Positions 49,412 through 58,569 of a stretch of DNA of 64,000 bases are shown piece by piece (position 1 is the first letter of the stretch; every line of letters begins with the position of its first letter). The DNA comes from Acinetobacter sp. SAAs474 (lineage in GTDB: Bacteria; Pseudomonadota; Gammaproteobacteria; Pseudomonadales; Moraxellaceae), in the NCBI RefSeq assembly GCF_032823475.1, contig NZ_CP127915.1:1674001-1738000 (forward strand). The letters are read 5' to 3'. The position numbers and the translations under genes were made by a program. The notes below the pieces were generated by a model. The model saw only the letters and a list, made by a program, of their open reading frames with translations, was not told the origin of the DNA and did not search any database.

Positions 49412-50359
49412 TTAAGGTTCGAATGGCGCATGATGAGAGAGCGTCGTTTTAATCCACTGTATAAATTTGTCAATTAACGGGGAGGATGCTTGGCTTTGAT
49501 GCACAAAATAGTAAGCACGACGATCAAAATGCTGGTGTTGCGCCGTCATCACCAGTTGATGGTGGCGTAATTCAGTTTCGATCAGAATTTGTGGAATTAA
49601 GGCCATTCCCATTGATTGTTTGGCAGCAACAGAAAGCATGGAAAAGAGCTCATGTCGATGACCATCAAACACTTTGTGATGCTCGATATGATAATGATTA
49701 AACCATTCCTGCCAGATCGCTGGACGAGTTGTTTGCTGTAATAACGGCAGTTGGATCAGTTGTTCAGGCGATAAATCATAACCATAAGGATGTGTTTTGA
49801 TGGCATTCGGAAAATAGCGTAATAATAATTCTGGAGAGCATACTGCAATCAGATCCTCTTGCATCAGATAATGTGCATCAATATCCGGCCATAGATGGAT
49901 TTGTTGTTCTGTGCCCGCATAAATCGCACCATCAAAAATAGTTTCATTAAATAGAAAAGGCTTGGTATTGGTTTCAATATGAATAGTAATTTCGGGATGT
50001 ATTTTGTGAAATTCATCCAATTTGGGGAGTAACCAACAGGTGGCAAAAGTAGGTACCACGCCCAGTTTTAATGTTCCACCTAATCCTTTATGAGATTTAA
50101 GATCTAAGGTTTTTTGTTCAAGCTCCAATAACAATGGTTTAATTTGAGCAAAATAATGTTGTCCTGCGATGGTGAGTTCGACACCATGTCGGGTACGTGT
50201 AAATAGTTTGACATCAAGAAAATCTTCTAGTTGCTGAATCTGCCGTGATATTGCACTTTGCGTCATATACATTTCTTGAGCAGCATGGGTATAGCTCATA
50301 TGCTTTGCTGCACTTTCGAAACAGAGTAAATTTTGTAAAGATGGAATATATCGACGCAT
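49412..50359 (-). CDS. gcdR: LysR regulator of glutaryl-CoA metabolism
   Basis: LysR helix-turn-helix near the N-terminus (MSYTHAAQEMYMTQSAISRQIQQLE) of the GcvA type; starting at ATG 50359 gives MRRYIPSLQNLLCFES, the usual beginning of this subgroup. The C-terminal effector domain is complete. It is divergent from the glutaryl-CoA dehydrogenase gene, the same context as GcdR in Pseudomonas. Its inducer is probably glutarate or a related CoA metabolite, by context only. Frame starts at 50377 also exist but lack support. Confidence 0.8.
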   Translation of the reverse strand: MRRYIPSLQNLLCFESAAKHMSYTHAAQEMYMTQSAISRQIQQLEDFLDVKLFTRTRHGVELTIAGQHYFAQIKPLLLELEQKTLDLKSHKGLGGTLKLGVVPTFATCWLLPKLDEFHKIHPEITIHIETNTKPFLFNETIFDGAIYAGTEQQIHLWPDIDAHYLMQEDLIAVCSPELLLRYFPNAIKTHPYGYDLSPEQLIQLPLLQQTTRPAIWQEWFNHYHIEHHKVFDGHRHELFSMLSVAAKQSMGMALIPQILIETELRHHQLVMTAQHQHFDRRAYYFVHQSQASSPLIDKFIQWIKTTLSHHAPFEP

Positions 50360-50803
50360 AAAAAATACCATGAACAAGTGTGCAGATCATTAAAGATACT
50401 GCGATAGGGGTGATCTGAGTTCGGTAATATGTTTATCTGGGTAAAATCTGGATCCTACTACGCTCACTATCTATGATGAAACATGATTTCATGCTTAAAA
50501 ACAATAAAATACATGATTTTTTTATAATGCTTTGATTCGCTTAATCTAGCATGCGTGAATTTAATCTTAAAGTGACTTCTAATCAATAGTGGATCTAAAT
50601 GATTCTATTCTATTGAAATATAATGATTATATTGTAATGGAGATCAATCTTTATCAATTAAAGCCTTTCAATTGATCTATTTGTATCATATATAAGATAT
50701 GAAATTAAATCATATCTACATGTAAAACAATCGTTTGAGTTTTTTGCCTTTCTTTCATAGCATCAACAGACAGATGAATATTTTAAAATTAGCAGAGGAT
50801 GCC
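50360..50803. other. Divergent control region of the glutaryl-CoA locus
   Basis: 444 bases between divergent starts, no supported gene. Two dyads may be regulator sites: ATGAAA-CATGA-TTTCAT at 50476-50492, and ATCAATT (50653-50659) with AATTGAT (50670-50676). The gcdH ribosome binding site AGAGGA lies just before 50804. Confidence 0.45.
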
Positions 50804-52027
50804 ATGAATCAAATCGTAGAGATGAATAAGACACAAAAAGGTTATTTTAATTGGCAAGATCCTTTTTTGTTAGAGCAACAATTATCTGAAGAAGAACGAA
50901 TGATTCGTGATACAGCACATGCTTACTGCCAAAAACAGTTACTTCCTCGTGTTCTCGAACAATTTCGTCATGAACAAACAGATGCTACGATTTTCCGAGA
51001 AATGGGTGAGCTAGGATTACTTGGACCGACTATTTCCGAACAATATGGGGGTGCAGGACTAAATTATGTGAGCTATGGTCTGATTGCACGAGAAATTGAA
51101 TATGTTGATTCTGGTTATCGATCGATGGCAAGTGTACAAAGCTCGCTGGTGATGGTGCCGATTCAAGAGTTTGGTAGTGAAGCACAAAAACAAAAATATT
51201 TGCCTAAACTGGCAACAGGTGAATATATTGGTTGTTTTGGTTTAACCGAACCTGATCATGGCTCAGATCCTGGAAGTATGCTGACACGGGCGAGAAAAGT
51301 GCCTGGTGGTTATCGTCTAACAGGCAGCAAAATGTGGATTACCAATAGTCCGATTGCTGATGTGTTTGTGGTATGGGCTAAAGAGGTTTCGGAACAAGGT
51401 CATGTGGGCGATATCCGAGGTTTTATTTTAGAAAAAGGCTGGCAGGGACTTTCTGCACCAGCAATTCACGGTAAAGTAGGATTACGTGCTTCCATTACAG
51501 GTGAAATTGTAATGGATGAGGTGTTTGTCCCTGAAGAAAATGCATTTCCAGATATTCGCGGCTTACGTGGACCTTTTACCTGTTTAAATAGTGCACGTTA
51601 TGGTATTGCTTGGGGAGCAATGGGGGCAGCAGAGTTTTGCTGGCATACCGCACATCGATATACCTTAGATCGTAAACAGTTTGGTCGTCCATTAGCAGCA
51701 AACCAATTGGTACAAAAAAAGCTAGCTGATATGCAAACGGAGATTGCACTTGGTTTACAGGCTGCTTTACGTTTTGGCCGAATGAAAGATGAAGGCATTG
51801 CATCTGTAGAAGGCACTTCGCTGATTAAACGTAATAATTGTGGTAAGGCTTTAGATATTGCCCGTACAGCCAGAGACATGTTGGGTGGTAATGGTATTAG
51901 TGATGAGTTTGGTGTTGCGCGTCATCTGGTGAATTTAGAGGTGGTTAATACCTATGAAGGTACACATGATGTTCATGCGCTGATTTTGGGGCGTGCACAA
52001 ACTGGAATTGCTGCTTTCTGTAATTAA
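50804..52027 (+). CDS. gcdH: Glutaryl-CoA dehydrogenase
   Basis: Acyl-CoA dehydrogenase family: [14 protein letters not shown] and [18 protein letters not shown] are the flavin/substrate motifs, and the catalytic Glu lies in [20 protein letters not shown]. Sequence and length (407 residues from ATG 50804) match GcdH. It oxidises and decarboxylates glutaryl-CoA to crotonyl-CoA in lysine and aromatic breakdown. I start at ATG 50804 because AGAGGA lies five bases upstream; the open frame extends back to a TTG at 50735. The CoA-transferase downstream should supply its substrate. Confidence 0.92.
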   Translation: MNQIVEMNKTQKGYFNWQDPFLLEQQLSEEERMIRDTAHAYCQKQLLPRVLEQFRHEQTDATIFREMGELGLLGPTISEQYGGAGLNYVSYGLIAREIEYVDSGYRSMASVQSSLVMVPIQEFGSEAQKQKYLPKLATGEYIGCFGLTEPDHGSDPGSMLTRARKVPGGYRLTGSKMWITNSPIADVFVVWAKEVSEQGHVGDIRGFILEKGWQGLSAPAIHGKVGLRASITGEIVMDEVFVPEENAFPDIRGLRGPFTCLNSARYGIAWGAMGAAEFCWHTAHRYTLDRKQFGRPLAANQLVQKKLADMQTEIALGLQAALRFGRMKDEGIASVEGTSLIKRNNCGKALDIARTARDMLGGNGISDEFGVARHLVNLEVVNTYEGTHDVHALILGRAQTGIAAFCN

Positions 52028-52039
52028 ATGCTCAGCGAC

Positions 52040-52065
52040 TAGAATAGGTGATAGCGCCTATTCTA
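52040..52065 (+). terminator. Possible terminator after gcdH
   Basis: TAGAATAGG (52040-52048) pairs with CCTATTCTA (52057-52065) around an 8-base loop, 12 bases past the gcdH stop. No T run follows, so activity is uncertain. Confidence 0.45.
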
Positions 52066-52463
52066 AACGGTAGTTTAGTATTTATCCAAATATACCATCA
52101 AGCAGATACAGCATGATCTTGCGCTGTTGCTGAGCAGAGCACAGCGTAGTCATTATCTACGTTAAGATTTAATGAGCATCTTACATCAAGATCATGATGG
52201 TCATGTCCGTTGGCGGTATTGACTCAATCTGAATCTGTGTAGATTGACGATGTGCCGTAGCAATAAATGAAAGAAAACATGGTGATTTTGATCGGTATTA
52301 ATCCAATTGTTATCGCCATCCAATCACATATAAGAAATCCAATGAGATGACTGATAGCAAGTTAACTGACAATGTGAATTAACGAAAAGAATCGCTGTCC
52401 TCGAAGCATCAGATATCGATTGTATGATGGGTTTTTATTATCAGGTCTAAAATCATTACAAAA
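52066..52463. other. Long gap between gcdH and the CoA-transferase gene
   Basis: About 400 bases with no supported gene. A 27-codon ATG frame at 52267 lacks a ribosome binding site. The gap suggests that the CoA-transferase has its own promoter. Confidence 0.4.
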
Positions 52464-52500
52464 TTGAATAGTCATATACTGATGGAGTTGTACTATTCAA
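52464..52500. repeat. 9-bp inverted repeat ahead of the CoA-transferase gene
   Basis: TTGAATAGT (52464-52472) and ACTATTCAA (52492-52500) are perfect complements with a 19-base spacer. The repeat ends 5 bases before the AAGGAG ribosome binding site. It could be an operator with half-sites about 2.7 turns apart, or a leader stem. Confidence 0.5.
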
Positions 52501-52520
52501 GGATCAAGGAGTAACGCTGA

Positions 52521-53771
52521 ATGGGTGCATTAAAGGATATTCGTGTTTTAGATTTAAGTCGTGTCTTAGCCGGGCCTTGGTGTGGGCAAATTTTGGCAGA
52601 TTTAGGAGCAGACGTCATTAAAGTGGAACGTCCTCAAGTCGGTGATGATACACGAATGTGGGGCCCACCATGGATGAAAAACATGCAAGGACATGCCACG
52701 AAAGAGTCGGGATATTATCAATGTACCAATCGTAATAAATATTCAATCGCCATTGATATTGCCTCAAAAGCTGGACAAGATCTGATTCATCAAATGATTA
52801 AAGATACAGATGTCTTGATTGAAAACTATAAAGTGGGGTCATTAAAAAAATATGGTTTAGATTATGAAACCTTGGCTGCCATTAATCCACAGTTAGTGTA
52901 TTGCTCAATTACGGGGTTTGGTCAAACAGGTCCACGAGCACAAGAACCAGGTTATGATTTTATTATTCAAGGTATGTCTGGATTAATGAGTTTTACTGGC
53001 GAAAAAGATGGTGTTGAATCTGCTGGTCCGCAAAAAGTAGGGGTCGCTGTTGTGGATATTCAGACGGGTTTGTATGCTACGATCGCGATTCAGGCTGCTT
53101 TATTGGCTCGTCAGCATACAGGACGAGGACAACAGATTGATATTTCGTTATTTGATGTACAGCTTGCGGGTCTTGCCAATCAAGGGATGAATTATTTAAC
53201 AACAGGTATTTCACCGACACGTATGGGTAATACCCATCCCAGTATTGTGCCATATCAGGTTTTTGAGGCCAAAGATAAGGCATTTATTATTGCCTGTGGC
53301 AATGATAAACAATTTAAAGATTTATGTGATGCAATTGGTCGATCTGAATGGTCTGTTGATCCACGATTTGTACGTAATCAAGATCGAGTCAAACATCGTG
53401 AGCAATTGACAGCATTACTGGCAGCACACTTTTTAACACACAATGCACAGCACTGGGTTGACCAAATTTATGCTGCCAAAGTACCTGTTGGTTTAATTCA
53501 CTCGGTAGAAGAGGCGCTATTGGAGCCTCAAGTACAAGCAAGAGAAATGCTGGTCAATATTCCACATCGTTTAAACCAGAATTTCACCATGATTGCCTCG
53601 CCGATCAAACTGTCTGCCACTCCCGTACAGTATCGCCATGCTCCTCCTGAACTTGGTGAGCATACTGATTTAATCTTATCGCAGTATCTCAGTGCTGAGC
53701 GATTAGCTGATTTACAACAACGTGGTATTGTAGGACAGCGCATTGATGATGCATTGGTCATGACCGGATAA
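52521..53771 (+). CDS. Family III CoA-transferase (glutarate CoA-transferase candidate)
   Basis: MGALKDIRVLDLSRVLAGPWCGQILADLGADVIKVE is the standard start of CaiB/BaiF (family III) transferases, with the catalytic Asp probably in GVAVVDIQTGLYA (about residue 179). The 416-residue length is typical. Downstream of gcdH and its regulator, it probably makes glutaryl-CoA from glutarate and succinyl-CoA. That substrate is inferred from context. AAGGAG precedes the ATG. Confidence 0.87.
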   Translation: MGALKDIRVLDLSRVLAGPWCGQILADLGADVIKVERPQVGDDTRMWGPPWMKNMQGHATKESGYYQCTNRNKYSIAIDIASKAGQDLIHQMIKDTDVLIENYKVGSLKKYGLDYETLAAINPQLVYCSITGFGQTGPRAQEPGYDFIIQGMSGLMSFTGEKDGVESAGPQKVGVAVVDIQTGLYATIAIQAALLARQHTGRGQQIDISLFDVQLAGLANQGMNYLTTGISPTRMGNTHPSIVPYQVFEAKDKAFIIACGNDKQFKDLCDAIGRSEWSVDPRFVRNQDRVKHREQLTALLAAHFLTHNAQHWVDQIYAAKVPVGLIHSVEEALLEPQVQAREMLVNIPHRLNQNFTMIASPIKLSATPVQYRHAPPELGEHTDLILSQYLSAERLADLQQRGIVGQRIDDALVMTG

Positions 53772-53873
53772 ATTCATGATGCTAATGATCGTTGATAAAG
53801 GCTAAGCTATTTTTATAGGTTAGCCAGATATCTTATGTTGTTTTATGATCGTTTAATAAGAAATGAATGAATC

Positions 53874-54590
53874 CTATGATTGAATGAGATGATTTAAAAT
53901 CGCCAGTGCAACTACCGGTGCTGTTTCGGTACGTAATACGCGTTCACCAATACACCAATTGGTAAAGCCATATTCATTTGCAGTGTTGATTTCAGTCTCG
54001 GTTAAACCACCTTCAGGACCAATTAATAAAGCAATTTCATTGCTAATACTGGTACAGATATCATGGGATTGTGTATTGGGTGCTAAAACCAATTTCGTCG
54101 AAGCGATAACACGACTCAGCCACTGTTCTAGTGTGAGTGGTGGCAAAACTTTGGGTACAATATTCATACCGCACTGTTCACAGGCTGCAATTGCTACACT
54201 TTGCCAGTGATCTAATTTTTTTTGATCACGATCGTATTTTAAACGCATTTCACAGCGGTCAGAAGTTAATAACTGAATTTCGCTTACACCCAATTCAACT
54301 GCTTTTTGAATTGCATAATCCATTCGATCTCCTTTACTCATCACTTGACCGAGTAAAGTACGAAATTTGGGCGTACGATTAGTCGCATTAAAATTATGAA
54401 TATATACAGATGCCGATTTTTTTGTGATCTCGACAAGTTCAACCTCATATTCGCCACCTTGGCCATTAAATAAGGTCGCACGCTCCCCCATTTGAGCACG
54501 CAATACCTTGATCCAATGATGAAAAACGGTCTCTGTAAGTACTACAGTCGTATTGATATCTAGTGGTGCTTCAATAAAAAAACGCGGCAT
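53874..54590 (-). CDS. rsmE: 16S rRNA m3U1498 methyltransferase
   Basis: SPOUT-fold protein with N-terminal PUA-like domain (MPRFFIEAPLDINTTVVLTE). C-terminal knot motifs are SEIQLLTSDRCEMR, LLIGPEGGLTETEI and CIGERVLRTETAPVVALAI. It methylates U1498 of 16S rRNA. I use ATG 54590; a frame start at 54605 adds five residues. It lies downstream of metF on the same strand, 27 bases after its stop. Confidence 0.95.
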   Translation of the reverse strand: MPRFFIEAPLDINTTVVLTETVFHHWIKVLRAQMGERATLFNGQGGEYEVELVEITKKSASVYIHNFNATNRTPKFRTLLGQVMSKGDRMDYAIQKAVELGVSEIQLLTSDRCEMRLKYDRDQKKLDHWQSVAIAACEQCGMNIVPKVLPPLTLEQWLSRVIASTKLVLAPNTQSHDICTSISNEIALLIGPEGGLTETEINTANEYGFTNWCIGERVLRTETAPVVALAILNHLIQS

Positions 54591-54617
54591 TGTATCTTTT
54601 CTCAAATGGGGGACAGA

Positions 54618-55454
54618 TTAGGCTAAGCCCAGATCAACGACAAGTTGGCGCGTCGGCTCAGTCGTATTCATGGTATAAAAATGTAAACTTGGTGCACCAC
54701 CTGCGATAAGGCGTTCACAAAATTTAACCACCACGTCATGACCAAAGGCTTTAATACTGGCTGTATCATCGCCATAAGCCGCCAGTTGTTTACGAATCCA
54801 GCGTGGAATTTCAGCGCCAGTACCATCTGCGAAACGGATTAAATTATTGGCGTTCGTAATGGGCATAATACCAGGTGCAACGGGAATATTAACGCCAGCT
54901 TTCTGAATACGTTCAATAAAATAGAAGTAAGCATCTGGGTTAAAGAAAAACTGGGTGAGGGCAGAGTGAGCACCTGCTTGAACTTTTTCAACAAAGTGTT
55001 GAATGTCCTCATCAAAACTATTGGCTTGTGGATGCATTTCGGGATATGCCGCAACCTCAATTTTAAATTGATCGCCTGAATATTCTCGAATAAAACGGAC
55101 TAAATCTTGTGCATAAGGTAGTTCACCTAAGCCGACTTGTCCTGAAGGTAAATCACCACGTAATGCGACAATACGATCAATCCCTTGTGACTGGTATAGA
55201 TCTAGAAGCTCAGCAATACGTGCTTTATCGTCACCAATACAAGACAGATGAGGCGCGATAGGCGTTCCTTTTCCGTTAAATTCATTAATGGCCGCTAAAG
55301 TACGTTCACGGGTGGAACCACCTGCACCATAGGTAATCGAAAAAAATTCGGGATGAAGTAATTGTAGTTCTTGATGAACAGTTTTAAGTTTTTCTGCACC
55401 AGCATCAGTTTTGGTTGGGAAGAACTCAAAAGAAATGGGGATATGTTTTGCCAT
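54618..55454 (-). CDS. metF: Methylenetetrahydrofolate reductase
   Basis: TIM barrel with SFEFFPTKTDAGAEKL, FSITYGAGGSTRERTL and RGDLPSGQVG, the FAD and folate-binding motifs. LTQFFFNPDAYFYFIE and PGIMPITN complete the pattern. It makes 5-methyltetrahydrofolate for methionine synthesis. ATG 55454 follows a TTG at 55460 which could also start. It is downstream of ahcY; the 136-base gap holds a nested stem structure (55499-55577). rsmE follows. Confidence 0.95.
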   Translation of the reverse strand: MAKHIPISFEFFPTKTDAGAEKLKTVHQELQLLHPEFFSITYGAGGSTRERTLAAINEFNGKGTPIAPHLSCIGDDKARIAELLDLYQSQGIDRIVALRGDLPSGQVGLGELPYAQDLVRFIREYSGDQFKIEVAAYPEMHPQANSFDEDIQHFVEKVQAGAHSALTQFFFNPDAYFYFIERIQKAGVNIPVAPGIMPITNANNLIRFADGTGAEIPRWIRKQLAAYGDDTASIKAFGHDVVVKFCERLIAGGAPSLHFYTMNTTEPTRQLVVDLGLA

Positions 55455-55498
55455 GCTCAAATCCAGTTTGATCCATACGTTTTAATCAATGATGAGAT

Positions 55499-55577
55499 CC
55501 TTCTCAGCTAGTCATTTGTATCGGTCATGTCAGCGTGATATTGACACATGACGTTTTTAAGAGATTCGCTGAGAAAG
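55499..55577 (-). ncRNA. Nested stem structure in the ahcY-metF gap
   Basis: As minus-strand RNA, CUUUCUCAGC (55577-55568) pairs with GCUGAGAAGG (55508-55499), ten base pairs with one U-G. Within it, GUCAUG-UG-UCA pairs with UGACAUGAC over nine pairs with a two-base bulge. The structure starts 13 bases after the ahcY stop and ends 45 bases before the metF start. There is no T run, so it is not an ordinary terminator. It may be a processing site or a leader element of metF. I do not recognise a known class. Confidence 0.5.
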
Positions 55578-55590
55578 ACGATATTAAAAC

Positions 55591-56973
55591 TTAGTATTTA
55601 TATGCATCTGATTTGAAAGGACCTTCTACAGCAACACCTAAGTAGTCTGCTTGTTCTGGCGTTAATTGTGTAAGCACACCACCAAAACCTGCAACCATCG
55701 CAGCAGCAACTTCTTCATCAAGTTTTTTAGGCAGTAATTCGACACGAATTGCACCTGCTTTTTCCGCCTCAGGCAAATCTGCGAATTTTTCAGCAAATAA
55801 ATGCATTTGACCTAAAACCTGATTAGCAAACGAACCATCCATGACACGAGATGGATGACCAGTTGCATTGCCTAGATTTACTAAACGACCTTCAGAAAGT
55901 AAAATTAAATAATCATTTTCATTTTCTGAACGATAAACCTGATGTACTTGAGGTTTAACTTCAACCCATTGATAACCACGTAAATAATTAGTATCAATTT
56001 CAGTGTCAAAATGACCAATATTACATACCACAGCGCCTGCTTTTAAGGTATCTAACATGGCTGCATCACAAACATGATAGTTGCCTGTTGTGGTAACAAT
56101 TAAGTCGGTATTTTGTAGTAGATCTAGATTTACATCTTCTTTTTTACCTGTTTGAATACCATTTTTATATGGTGAAACGACTTCATAGCCATCCATACAG
56201 GCTTGCATTGCGCAAATCGGATCAATTTCAGAAACACGAACAATCATGCCTTCTTGACGAAGTGATTGAGCCGAACCTTTACCTACATCACCGTAACCGA
56301 TGACTAGAGCACGACGACCAGACATTAACATATCTGTACCACGTTTAATGGCATCGTTTAATGAGTGGCGGCAACCATATTTATTGTCATTTTTTGATTT
56401 GGTGACCGAATCATTTACATTAATGGCAGGGACTTTGAGTGATCCGTCTTTCCACATTTCTAAAAGACGTTGTACCCCAGTGGTTGTTTCTTCTGTAATT
56501 CCATGAATTTTAGCCAATACAGTAGGATATTTTTCATGTACTAGCGCAGTTAAATCACCACCATCATCCAAAATCATATTGGCATCCCAAGGTGTGCCAT
56601 TTACATTGATTTGCTGCTCTAAACACCACATGTATTCTTCTTCAGTTTCGCCTTTCCAAGCAAAAACAGGTACGCCAGAAGCTGCAATTGCTGCCGCAGC
56701 ATGATCTTGAGTTGAGAAAATATTACATGAAGTCCAACGTACTTCAGCACCTAATTCCACTAAAGTTTCAATCAAAACTGCGGTTTGAATGGTCATGTGG
56801 ATACAGCCCAAAATTTTGGCACCCGCAAGTGGTTTTGCAGCAGAATAACGTTTACGTAGTCCCATCAGTGCAGGCATTTCTGCTTCAGCAAGTTTGATTT
56901 CTTTGCGACCATAGTCTGCTAAATTAATATCTGCAACTTTGTAATCTGTAAATGAAGCATGAACCGCGTTCAT
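55591..56973 (-). CDS. ahcY: S-adenosylhomocysteinase
   Basis: NAD-binding [14 protein letters not shown], substrate motifs [13 protein letters not shown] and [20 protein letters not shown], and the C-terminal tail ending PFKSDAYKY show SAHH. It splits SAH to adenosine and homocysteine and keeps methylation going. ATG 56973 ([12 protein letters not shown]) follows AAAGGAGATCGTG, a strong site; the frame open to 57033 is riboswitch RNA, not protein. 460 residues. Expression should rise with SAH through the riboswitch. Confidence 0.97.
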   Translation of the reverse strand: MNAVHASFTDYKVADINLADYGRKEIKLAEAEMPALMGLRKRYSAAKPLAGAKILGCIHMTIQTAVLIETLVELGAEVRWTSCNIFSTQDHAAAAIAASGVPVFAWKGETEEEYMWCLEQQINVNGTPWDANMILDDGGDLTALVHEKYPTVLAKIHGITEETTTGVQRLLEMWKDGSLKVPAINVNDSVTKSKNDNKYGCRHSLNDAIKRGTDMLMSGRRALVIGYGDVGKGSAQSLRQEGMIVRVSEIDPICAMQACMDGYEVVSPYKNGIQTGKKEDVNLDLLQNTDLIVTTTGNYHVCDAAMLDTLKAGAVVCNIGHFDTEIDTNYLRGYQWVEVKPQVHQVYRSENENDYLILLSEGRLVNLGNATGHPSRVMDGSFANQVLGQMHLFAEKFADLPEAEKAGAIRVELLPKKLDEEVAAAMVAGFGGVLTQLTPEQADYLGVAVEGPFKSDAYKY

Positions 56974-57012
56974 CACGATCTCCTTTAATAAAAATACTTG
57001 ATCATTCAGTTC

Positions 57013-57101
57013 GCGGATGCCGTTGTTGATCAATATATTGACCGATGGTCGAGCCTAGCGATTTCACTTTACAGTAAAAACGTCGCAGCATCCCTCGACT
57101 A
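57013..57101 (-). ncRNA. SAH riboswitch controlling ahcY
   Basis: Minus-strand RNA reads GUCGAGG-GAUGCUGCGACG, then a stem, then GCUAGGCUCGAC, and later ACGGCAUCC. P1 is GUCGAG/CUCGAC (57099-57094 with 57053-57048). P2 is GCGA/UCGC extended by UUUUAC/GUGAAA. The pseudoknot GGAUGCUG (57093-57086) pairs with CGGCAUCC (57022-57015), one U-G. These are the conserved elements of the SAH riboswitch class (GAGG, GCUGC, AGGCUCG, AACGGC). It sits 40 bases before the ahcY start. This class normally turns on ahcY when SAH accumulates. Confidence 0.9.
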
Positions 57102-57108
57102 GCGAATT

Positions 57109-57137
57109 ATTGTACTTGGAAATTGATTTAGTTCCAA
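57109..57137 (-). promoter_or_regulatory. Promoter of the riboswitch-ahcY transcript
   Basis: On the minus strand TTGGAA (57137-57132) and TACAAT (57114-57109) are separated by 17 bases. Transcription would start near 57102, right at the 5' edge of the riboswitch. Confidence 0.75.
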
Positions 57138-57183
57138 TCAAGTTTTGTTTATTATCAACACAATCATTTTTGGATTTTTGATT

Positions 57184-57723
57184 ATGGCGGTAAATCTTCC
57201 TGAGCCCTTAGTAAATCTTGAGGCAAATTGTGGTCTTTATGCAATCTGGATGCTCTTACAGCATCATGGTATCGAAGTGGATATTCAACAGTTGATTGAT
57301 CTGACACAATATGATGATCAAGAAGGTACATTTACTATTGCACTGGCTGTAGCATTAAAAAAGATGGGCTTTGAGGTTGCATTTTATACCGAGCAAGATC
57401 CTGATATTGGTAGCAAGGAGCGTGCTTTGTATCGAGAAGCACAGCAGTTAGATATTGCGATTCAACCTGCCTTAAGTTATGCACAAATTCAAACAGCGGT
57501 TGAGCAAGAAAAATTTGTGATTGTGTATTATGATACGTTGGATGAGGTTGGAAACCAGTCTCTGGTTTATGCCATTGATCATGAACAAATTTGCTTTTTT
57601 GATTCATTTGAACCCATGCCAGCATTACTTTTTGAAAATCAGCGTAAGGCAGCAGGCATTTGCCGACAAGTGATTGTGATTGATGATCAGCACTTTCACG
57701 TACGTTCTACTTTTAAAAGCTAG
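57184..57723 (+). CDS. C39-peptidase-like protein, 179 aa
   Basis: From ATG 57184 the protein begins MAVNLPEPLVNLEANCGLYAIWMLLQHHG. Cys16 in a NCGLYAIW helix resembles the nucleophile region of C39 and other papain-like cysteine peptidases. The later strands QSLVYAIDHEQICFFDSFE fit the His/Asp part of that fold; Asp140 aligns with the third residue, but the expected His position looks like Asn/Gln and only His133 is nearby. It may be an altered or inactive peptidase. The open frame starts at TTG 57145. It is divergent from ahcY. Confidence 0.6.
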   Translation: MAVNLPEPLVNLEANCGLYAIWMLLQHHGIEVDIQQLIDLTQYDDQEGTFTIALAVALKKMGFEVAFYTEQDPDIGSKERALYREAQQLDIAIQPALSYAQIQTAVEQEKFVIVYYDTLDEVGNQSLVYAIDHEQICFFDSFEPMPALLFENQRKAAGICRQVIVIDDQHFHVRSTFKS

Positions 57724-57853
57724 ATTTGATCATCATTTTAAATGGCAACGATATTGTTGATGCGATAATCAAGCAGCAACAATACCTCGATTGTTGCGCT
57801 ATACAGGGTTGCCGATCTGTTATACATCAATACTGAATACTGCCTATTGATAC

Positions 57854-58363
57854 TCAGCCTTGATTTGCTTTTTCATTCCAAAAATCAGCTTGTTGTTCAT
57901 CAATTTCAATACCTAGGCCGTTGGCGTAGATAAAGGCCAAATCACGCATGGCTTGAATATCTCCCCATTTTGCGGCTTGTTGAACCAGTTGAATGGATTT
58001 TTCTATATTTTTTTCAACAATATCGCCACGACGATAATATCCTGCAAGTTCTAAGGTAGCAGCAGGATGTTGTTGTTGATAAGCTTGATTTAACCAGTAA
58101 TATCCAAGATCAAAATGACGATGAGATTCTTCAGGATCTTGTTGTTGTAATTCTTTTGCATAGACCGTATATCCTTCACCTAGCCAGTACATGGCCTCGA
58201 CATGGCCTTGTTGGGCGGCTTTAAGTGCCCATTCTTCAGCCAGAATAATGTCATCATCATGCTCGCTTTGCATATAGCATTCTGCCAGTTCAAATTGTGC
58301 TTTGGCATGACCAGTAAGGGCCAAATTCATTAAAGCTGCTGGTGGTGAAATGGGAGTAGACAT
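57854..58363 (-). CDS. Sel1-repeat protein, 169 aa
   Basis: Four Sel1/TPR-like repeats are visible: GHAKAQFELAECYMQ, GHVEAMYWLGEGYTV, HPAATLELAGYYRRG and GDIQAMRDLAFIYANGLG. No signal peptide, so it is probably cytoplasmic. Such solenoids bind partner proteins; no partner can be named. It lies convergent to the C39-like gene with a small GCAACAAT/ATTGTTGC stem between at 57776-57797, and upstream of the iron-linked operon on the minus strand. Confidence 0.83.
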   Translation of the reverse strand: MSTPISPPAALMNLALTGHAKAQFELAECYMQSEHDDDIILAEEWALKAAQQGHVEAMYWLGEGYTVYAKELQQQDPEESHRHFDLGYYWLNQAYQQQHPAATLELAGYYRRGDIVEKNIEKSIQLVQQAAKWGDIQAMRDLAFIYANGLGIEIDEQQADFWNEKANQG

Positions 58364-58523
58364 AGCACTCGATCCAAAAAAAATGATTTATAGATTAGAA
58401 TAATGGTAGGAAAAAACAAAGCTAAAGCATAGATTATTATTCTATTTATTACACGCTCTTTTTAGGGAATCATGTCAGGCAGTTACTCAAATAATCCAGT
58501 ACATCATGGCAATAATAATTAAA

Positions 58524-58554
58524 ACTTTGCCCTATCGTGTCGATCGGGCAAAGT
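58524..58554 (-). terminator. Terminator of the DUF3649-PepSY-DUF3325 operon
   Basis: ACTTTGCCC (58524-58532) pairs with GGGCAAAGT (58546-58554), with an inner ATCG/CGAT pairing. On the minus strand it is followed by TTTAATTATT. It lies 15 bases after the DUF3325 stop. Confidence 0.88.
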
Positions 58555-58569
58555 CATAATAGTGATGGT

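Noticed and set aside
52267..52350. 27-residue hydrophobic frame in the gcdH to CoA-transferase gap
   Set aside because: No ribosome binding site and no recognisable pattern; frames of this size are expected by chance in AT-rich DNA.
56974..57033. Longer start for ahcY
   Set aside because: The added 20 codons overlap the riboswitch leader, and the ATG at 56973 has a strong AAAGGAG site.
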